A stretch of 34,072 nucleotides of DNA, taken from a virus. Below are positions 30,284-34,072 of this stretch, in pieces; positions within the stretch are counted from its first letter, which is position 1; every line of letters starts with the position of its first letter. The translations under genes and the position numbers were made by a program. The DNA lies in IMG/VR virus record IMGVR_UViG_3300026075_000006, positions 1 to 34,072 of that record. One strand, given 5' to 3'. Below the pieces are notes generated by a model, which was not told the DNA's origin, did no database searches, and saw only the letters and a program-made list of their open reading frames with translations.

Positions 30284-32178
30284 TCTGGCATGACCTCAAA
30301 GGCCCAAGCAGCCCCTAAAATGATAAATGAGATATGTCCGTAAAATTCAATCATGGGAACAAATGCTTGACCTCTTGGAATAACGCCTAACTTTCTCCAA
30401 ACCGTACGATGGGTTCTTCTTCCAACAGCACCAACTGTTGCAGATTGCCGGTAATTATAAGTAACGCCACCATCTTTTGAGATGGATAAATAAATGACAT
30501 GTTCATTAGGATTAAAGATAGGAGGTAAGCCACTTGATTCTAAAATGATATTAATATCCGTTTCGGTAGTTATAATGTCTCCCGCTTCCGTTAATAAATC
30601 TATTTCTTCAGAAAAATTTTCAATTTCTGCAAGACCTTGAATGATATCCACCATAAATCGATCACATCTTGTACGATTGTAAGTCGATGGTACATACGGA
30701 CGTCCAATTCTTATGCGGGGAATTGTTTCGCCATCATTGGTAACAAATAAAGAAGATACTTGATAAAGTATTGGGCTGTTATAGCTTCCGTAGAAATTGT
30801 TACCGTTGAAAAATCCATGGGTTTGTGCGGGATGTCTATCGCCATTTAAAACTTGTTCCTCATGCCAGAGTTTGCCTTCTTCAACCCTAGGATCACTTAA
30901 GGTCACATTATAGACAAAAGTATGATTAGCTTGCGTAAAATTTAAGCGATAAAAAATAATGCCATTTTCTTTAATGAATATCCCTCTTGCATCAGCAACT
31001 TGATTAAGCGCTGCATATTGTGCTAACTGAAAATCAAGTGCGCGATTACTGATAGGAATGGATTCAGTTCCTATCACTTCCATGACAGAACCTAATCCAT
31101 CCTTGTCATTGGATAAGAAGACCATCTTATCAAAGCCTGTGACAATGCTACCAACGGCTGGCGTTCCATACTCCATTAGAAGCGCATTATTTCGCCGTAA
31201 GGGTAGGTTTGTACCAAAGCCAGCATTCTCCCACACCTCCGTATAATTCTTTGAAAACAGAAAGACTCTGCGGTGTAATGTTCTACATGCAACAATTGAG
31301 CCAGGATGAGAGTTAATGGCACCAAGTTGTAATTGTCCAAAATTTGTAACTTGTATGGGTGGAATGCCATTTGTCGTAAGATTAATGGCAATATTCGCAA
31401 CCGCATTAGAAAAATTCAGTGCAACTTGTATGTGCGTACTATCAACAAAAATAGAAAAGTAAGTTTGGCCAACAACTAATGGTGCTGGTAACGTACCGCC
31501 ACCTGTATTAGTAAATTGGATTGGCATGCCTGTTGGAAAACTATTGGCCGTTGCTAAAGTTAAGGTATCAGTTGCAGCAGAACCCGTGATAGCAATCGAT
31601 ACACCGCTCCAACTATAGGCATTATTTAAAGCGGATAATTGAAAGGTATTGGTGCCAATCGTTGCATTGCCGCCATTAGCAACAAGCAAAAATCCATCAA
31701 TAAAGCAAACATCAAGCGGTGCTATGGGAAATCCAGGATCAACATTTGTGCGAATATCGAAAGTGAAAATATCTGAACCCGTATCCCAAATGCAGCCAAC
31801 TTGACCATCAACAAATAATATTTGCGGGCCAGTTGGAGCGTTATTTGCATCAATACCAACATAACCAGCATTAGTTGGTAGTGGATTTAACGGATTTAGA
31901 TGAAGGATGACATTATTTAAATCACGACGATAAATATTTGCACCAATCACCATATATTCAAAATCATTCAAGACAAATTCAGCACGAAAACCATCCGTAG
32001 GTGATGTACCTGGGAATGATAGATCGGTATTTACTATGCCTGAAGTGGATATGAGAGATCTGGTTTTCTTGCCTTTTTTATCTATGTACTCAAACATATT
32101 GATGGTACGTTCAGCATCAATATTCGGAAACCTTTGGTTATTATAGCTACCAACTAATTCATAATCCTGAATTTGCAT
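30280..32178 (-). CDS. P22 gp10-like packaged-DNA stabilisation (tail hub) protein
   Basis: 632 residues. In P22, gp10 closes the portal vertex under gp4 and holds the packaged DNA. The start, YELVGSYNNQRFPNIDAERT, then INMFEY, is typical of this family. Other matching segments are GFRAEFVLNDFEYMVIGANIY (about 63-83), RTLHRRVFLFSKNYTEVWEN (about 300) and VADARGIFIKENGIIFYRLN. Residues about 195-279 are an inserted beta domain that also occurs in the gp4-like protein. That explains the length, larger than the about 470 residues of P22 gp10. The ATG follows the gp4-like stop by one base (TGATATG). Confidence 0.9.
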   Translation of the reverse strand: MQIQDYELVGSYNNQRFPNIDAERTINMFEYIDKKGKKTRSLISTSGIVNTDLSFPGTSPTDGFRAEFVLNDFEYMVIGANIYRRDLNNVILHLNPLNPLPTNAGYVGIDANNAPTGPQILFVDGQVGCIWDTGSDIFTFDIRTNVDPGFPIAPLDVCFIDGFLLVANGGNATIGTNTFQLSALNNAYSWSGVSIAITGSAATDTLTLATANSFPTGMPIQFTNTGGGTLPAPLVVGQTYFSIFVDSTHIQVALNFSNAVANIAINLTTNGIPPIQVTNFGQLQLGAINSHPGSIVACRTLHRRVFLFSKNYTEVWENAGFGTNLPLRRNNALLMEYGTPAVGSIVTGFDKMVFLSNDKDGLGSVMEVIGTESIPISNRALDFQLAQYAALNQVADARGIFIKENGIIFYRLNFTQANHTFVYNVTLSDPRVEEGKLWHEEQVLNGDRHPAQTHGFFNGNNFYGSYNSPILYQVSSLFVTNDGETIPRIRIGRPYVPSTYNRTRCDRFMVDIIQGLAEIENFSEEIDLLTEAGDIITTETDINIILESSGLPPIFNPNEHVIYLSISKDGGVTYNYRQSATVGAVGRRTHRTVWRKLGVIPRGQAFVPMIEFYGHISFIILGAAWAFEVMPE

Positions 32179-32179
32179 A

Positions 32180-33223
32180 TCAGTAACTCAATATGTTTGG
32201 CCAGTAGAATGGCTCTGGTGCTGTCAATGTCACAGATGGCCTTAATGTTAGATCTGTTTCATTTGCGTTCTTAATTGTTGCGTAAGTATCTTGATAAGCT
32301 TCTTCATTCGTTTGCGGCCAATTGGCTGATGGATAATAAGCAATAAATTCTCGTGCAATCCCATATTTTAATAAGCGGTAATACATGGGAGGAAGTTCAC
32401 CCAATGAATCTTGATTGCCTAGATCATTAATCATGACTTTGACTTGAATCTTGGCTGCATAGGGTTGATCGGGAACAGGATAAACCGTGATAAAACTCTC
32501 GTCAGCTTGTTTGTCTAAAAAAATAAATCCAGGACGGGCAAGCAGATTATTTTGTCGAACCACATTCCAATAAGTTGCTTTATTAATAATCCGTAAGGGA
32601 TAAACCAATGAAGCATTTACTGGTTGGGTTGGAAAATTAAAAGAGGTCACCACATTAGGCGATGTGCCATTGGTTAATATATTTATAAAATTACCGGCTA
32701 ATGCATCTTGTGATGATGCCGCAAGATACATCGTCGTTGGCGATACATTGATGACCCAATAAGTCACCCCTGCAATAAAAGGTTGTGGAATAATGCCACC
32801 TTGCGGCGTTGAGATGGTAACTGGCGTATTGGTTGGAAATGATATCGTTGATGATAATGTTAATAAATTTGTCACACTATCAGCCGTAAAGCTAAATGAG
32901 ATGGGTAAAGCACCGGCTGGATTACCATTTGCCGGAACAAAGTAATTGGCAAAAGATAAATCAATGATACGGTCTTGCCTAATATCAGCAGGAACCATAT
33001 CAGAGATGGAATACGTATCTTTACCAACGACAAAGTTAAAATCAATGGTCGTCAAAAATGGAATATAGATGCTATCTGATGAGTAAAAATCTAAAAGCTC
33101 ATTTAAGATATCCAGACCCGTTCTAATCATAAACGGGTCTGGGGATTCTCCTACGCCAAGCTCTCCCGTGAGGTAAAGCGCATTGATGATAACATCATTT
33201 GTCGTCCTGGCTATTTGAGGCAT
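32180..33223 (-). CDS. P22 gp4-like tail adaptor
   Basis: 347 residues. In P22, gp4 binds the portal ring and starts tail assembly. The N-terminal half (NDVIINALYLTGELGVGESP, LDILNELLDFYSSD) and C-terminal half (ESFITVYPVPD, SLGELPPMYYRLLKYGIARE) match this family. They are split by an inserted beta domain at about 107-197 that is absent from P22 gp4 (166 residues) and is also found in the gp10-like protein. GGGAGGCAGG precedes ATG 33223. P22 gp4 has weak muramidase activity; no such motif is evident here. Confidence 0.87.
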   Translation of the reverse strand: MPQIARTTNDVIINALYLTGELGVGESPDPFMIRTGLDILNELLDFYSSDSIYIPFLTTIDFNFVVGKDTYSISDMVPADIRQDRIIDLSFANYFVPANGNPAGALPISFSFTADSVTNLLTLSSTISFPTNTPVTISTPQGGIIPQPFIAGVTYWVINVSPTTMYLAASSQDALAGNFINILTNGTSPNVVTSFNFPTQPVNASLVYPLRIINKATYWNVVRQNNLLARPGFIFLDKQADESFITVYPVPDQPYAAKIQVKVMINDLGNQDSLGELPPMYYRLLKYGIAREFIAYYPSANWPQTNEEAYQDTYATIKNANETDLTLRPSVTLTAPEPFYWPNILSY

Positions 33224-33246
33224 CCTGCCTCCCTATGACGAAAAAT

Positions 33247-33534
33247 TTAGGAATCATCACCTTGCCCATCTACTGGGAATGCAATATGGTCAATACCAGA
33301 CGTTAGGCGTTTACCAAATTCTTGTGCCCATTCACCAGTATTTTGCATATTGGCATTAAATTCCATAAGCTCCCCAACCAAAACGGGCTTTCTGCCCGCA
33401 TATTGACGGACTTTGCTTTGCTCACTTTTGACAAAGGCATCCTTTGCTGAATGTTGTGCTTCCAACCTTGAGTGACGCTTATTTGCAATCGCTGCTTCTT
33501 TTCCTGGATTACCATCATATCGATCTTTAAACAT
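33247..33534 (-). CDS. Small protein between coat and gp4-like genes
   Basis: 95 residues from ATG 33534 (MFKDRYDGNPGKEAAIANKR), with AAGGAGAAG upstream; an ATG at 33567 lies inside the ribosome-site region and partly in the coat end. Helical and basic first half, then ELMEFNANMQNTGEWAQEFG and a short acidic end. No family recognised. Its place directly after coat suggests a head-related role. Confidence 0.65.
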   Translation of the reverse strand: MFKDRYDGNPGKEAAIANKRHSRLEAQHSAKDAFVKSEQSKVRQYAGRKPVLVGELMEFNANMQNTGEWAQEFGKRLTSGIDHIAFPVDGQGDDS

Positions 33535-33544
33535 ATTCTTCTCC

Positions 33545-34072
33545 TTAAGATAATAACTTGACGGCATACTGTGGATGCCATTTAAACCCGCATAAAATAT
33601 CGATACGCATCAAGTTTTGATAACCCAAAATATCACCTGTCTGAGTGACGGCAAGGGATAAACCGGTTTCAGGATCAACTGCAACCGATGCATAAGGAAC
33701 CTGAAGTTTATAAAGAGGAGGGCATACGATATCTAATGCACGAGAAGGATAAGCAACATTCACGTTATAGCTTGGAATCACAGTTACAGCCGCACCTGTT
33801 GGCACTGGTACATCAACATTTTGTAATGGGGATGAGGTAGAACTGATAATGGTTGGAGAAACTTGAATCGTAATTGCACCACCAGCTAGAGATGAAGCAG
33901 GTGCGGTAATCACAAACTGCATGTTTTGGCCAGTTGATTTCCTGGATAGCGGATTAACACTATGTACACCTGCAATTGAGATTAAATCACCAGGTAAAAA
34001 GTAGTTTGCTATTGGACCACCACCACCATTTGCACCAGCTAAAACAATAGTATTACCCGATGCCACATTACC
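33545..34072 (-). CDS. Major coat protein, exon 2, C-terminal part
   Basis: C-terminal portion of the split coat gene, joined to bases 1-704 through the contig-end overlap. A GTG-initiated reading from 34066 is possible but false: the frame is open upstream across the junction. It begins around VASGNTIVLAGANGGGG, a segment like the inserted I-domain of P22-type coats, and ends KWHPQYAVKLLS followed by a stop. The last 99 bases duplicate 1-99. Downstream, with a 10-base gap, is the small gene starting at 33534. Confidence 0.88.
   Translation of the reverse strand, partial: GNVASGNTIVLAGANGGGGPIANYFLPGDLISIAGVHSVNPLSRKSTGQNMQFVITAPASSLAGGAITIQVSPTIISSTSSPLQNVDVPVPTGAAVTVIPSYNVNVAYPSRALDIVCPPLYKLQVPYASVAVDPETGLSLAVTQTGDILGYQNLMRIDILCGFKWHPQYAVKLLS
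33974..34072. repeat. Contig-end direct repeat (copy 2)
   Basis: Exact copy of bases 1-99. Removing one copy gives a circular genome of about 33,973 bp. It lies inside the coat coding sequence, an unlikely place for a biological terminus in a headful-packaging phage. Confidence 0.95.

Noticed and set aside
33545-34066. Independent 173-residue gene starting at GTG 34066
   Set aside because: The frame stays open upstream across the circular junction into coat exon 2; the GTG is an internal valine codon.
1-34072. tRNA genes
   Set aside because: No cloverleaf with a T-loop GGTTCRA and matching acceptor arms was seen in the intergenic gaps; a tRNAscan run would settle it.
33974-34072. True terminal repeat of a linear phage genome
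   Set aside because: It is exactly 99 bases, lies inside the coat gene, and the gene order is P22-like (headful, permuted), so an assembly overlap is more likely.

Overview
The window is an essentially complete genome of a short-tailed (P22-like, podovirus-type) double-stranded DNA phage, probably assembled from an uncultured or metagenomic source. The first 99 bases are repeated exactly as the last 99 bases (1-99 = 33974-34072), so the contig closes into a circle of about 33,973 bp. That fits a circularly permuted, headful-packaged genome. The DNA is AT-rich. Shine-Dalgarno sites are ordinary, genes are tightly coupled (ATGA, TAATG and TGATATG junctions), and one product has a Sec signal peptide. 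The host is therefore a bacterium, most likely an AT-rich Gram-negative; nothing here fixes the genus.

Most genes lie on the minus strand in P22 morphogenesis order: VRR-NUC nuclease (11739), a small membrane protein, terminase small subunit (11093), terminase large subunit (10130), a cluster of small genes with a collagen-like protein (8457-6230), portal (5860), scaffold (1898), coat (1043, continuing across the contig ends to 33545), gp4-like adaptor (33223), gp10-like hub (32178), three putative ejection proteins (30006-26441), tail fibres and receptor-binding-type proteins (26429-19994), and small accessory genes down to 18745. A rightward block of small genes (2157-3695) with its own operator-rich promoter is inserted between scaffold and portal, like a moron.

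The replication and recombination genes are in the middle. The minus strand carries an RNase H-like protein, a toprim primase and a RepA/AAA_25 helicase (14490-12082). The helicase runs straight into an iteron array with an AT-rich tract (11814-12082), the best origin candidate. On the plus strand, 15424-18621 carries a ribbon-helix-helix protein, small membrane and zinc proteins, a Sak4-like RecA-fold ATPase, an SSB-like protein ending in DADVPF, a terminator, and a two-repeat DUF2829 (Tad2-like) protein.

The standout is the major coat gene. It is split by a 251-nt, ORF-less group I intron of the T4 td type (705-955, minus). Exon 1 encodes only 29 codons plus one base. Splicing at the predicted sites restores one 406-residue coat reading frame; unspliced RNA stops two codons past the exon. 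Other notable points are a RNase H-like protein that has lost catalytic residues, a beta-domain inserted in both the gp4- and gp10-like proteins, a phased four-palindrome operator, twin 18-20 residue membrane peptides, and the absence of any recognisable endolysin, integrase or repressor.
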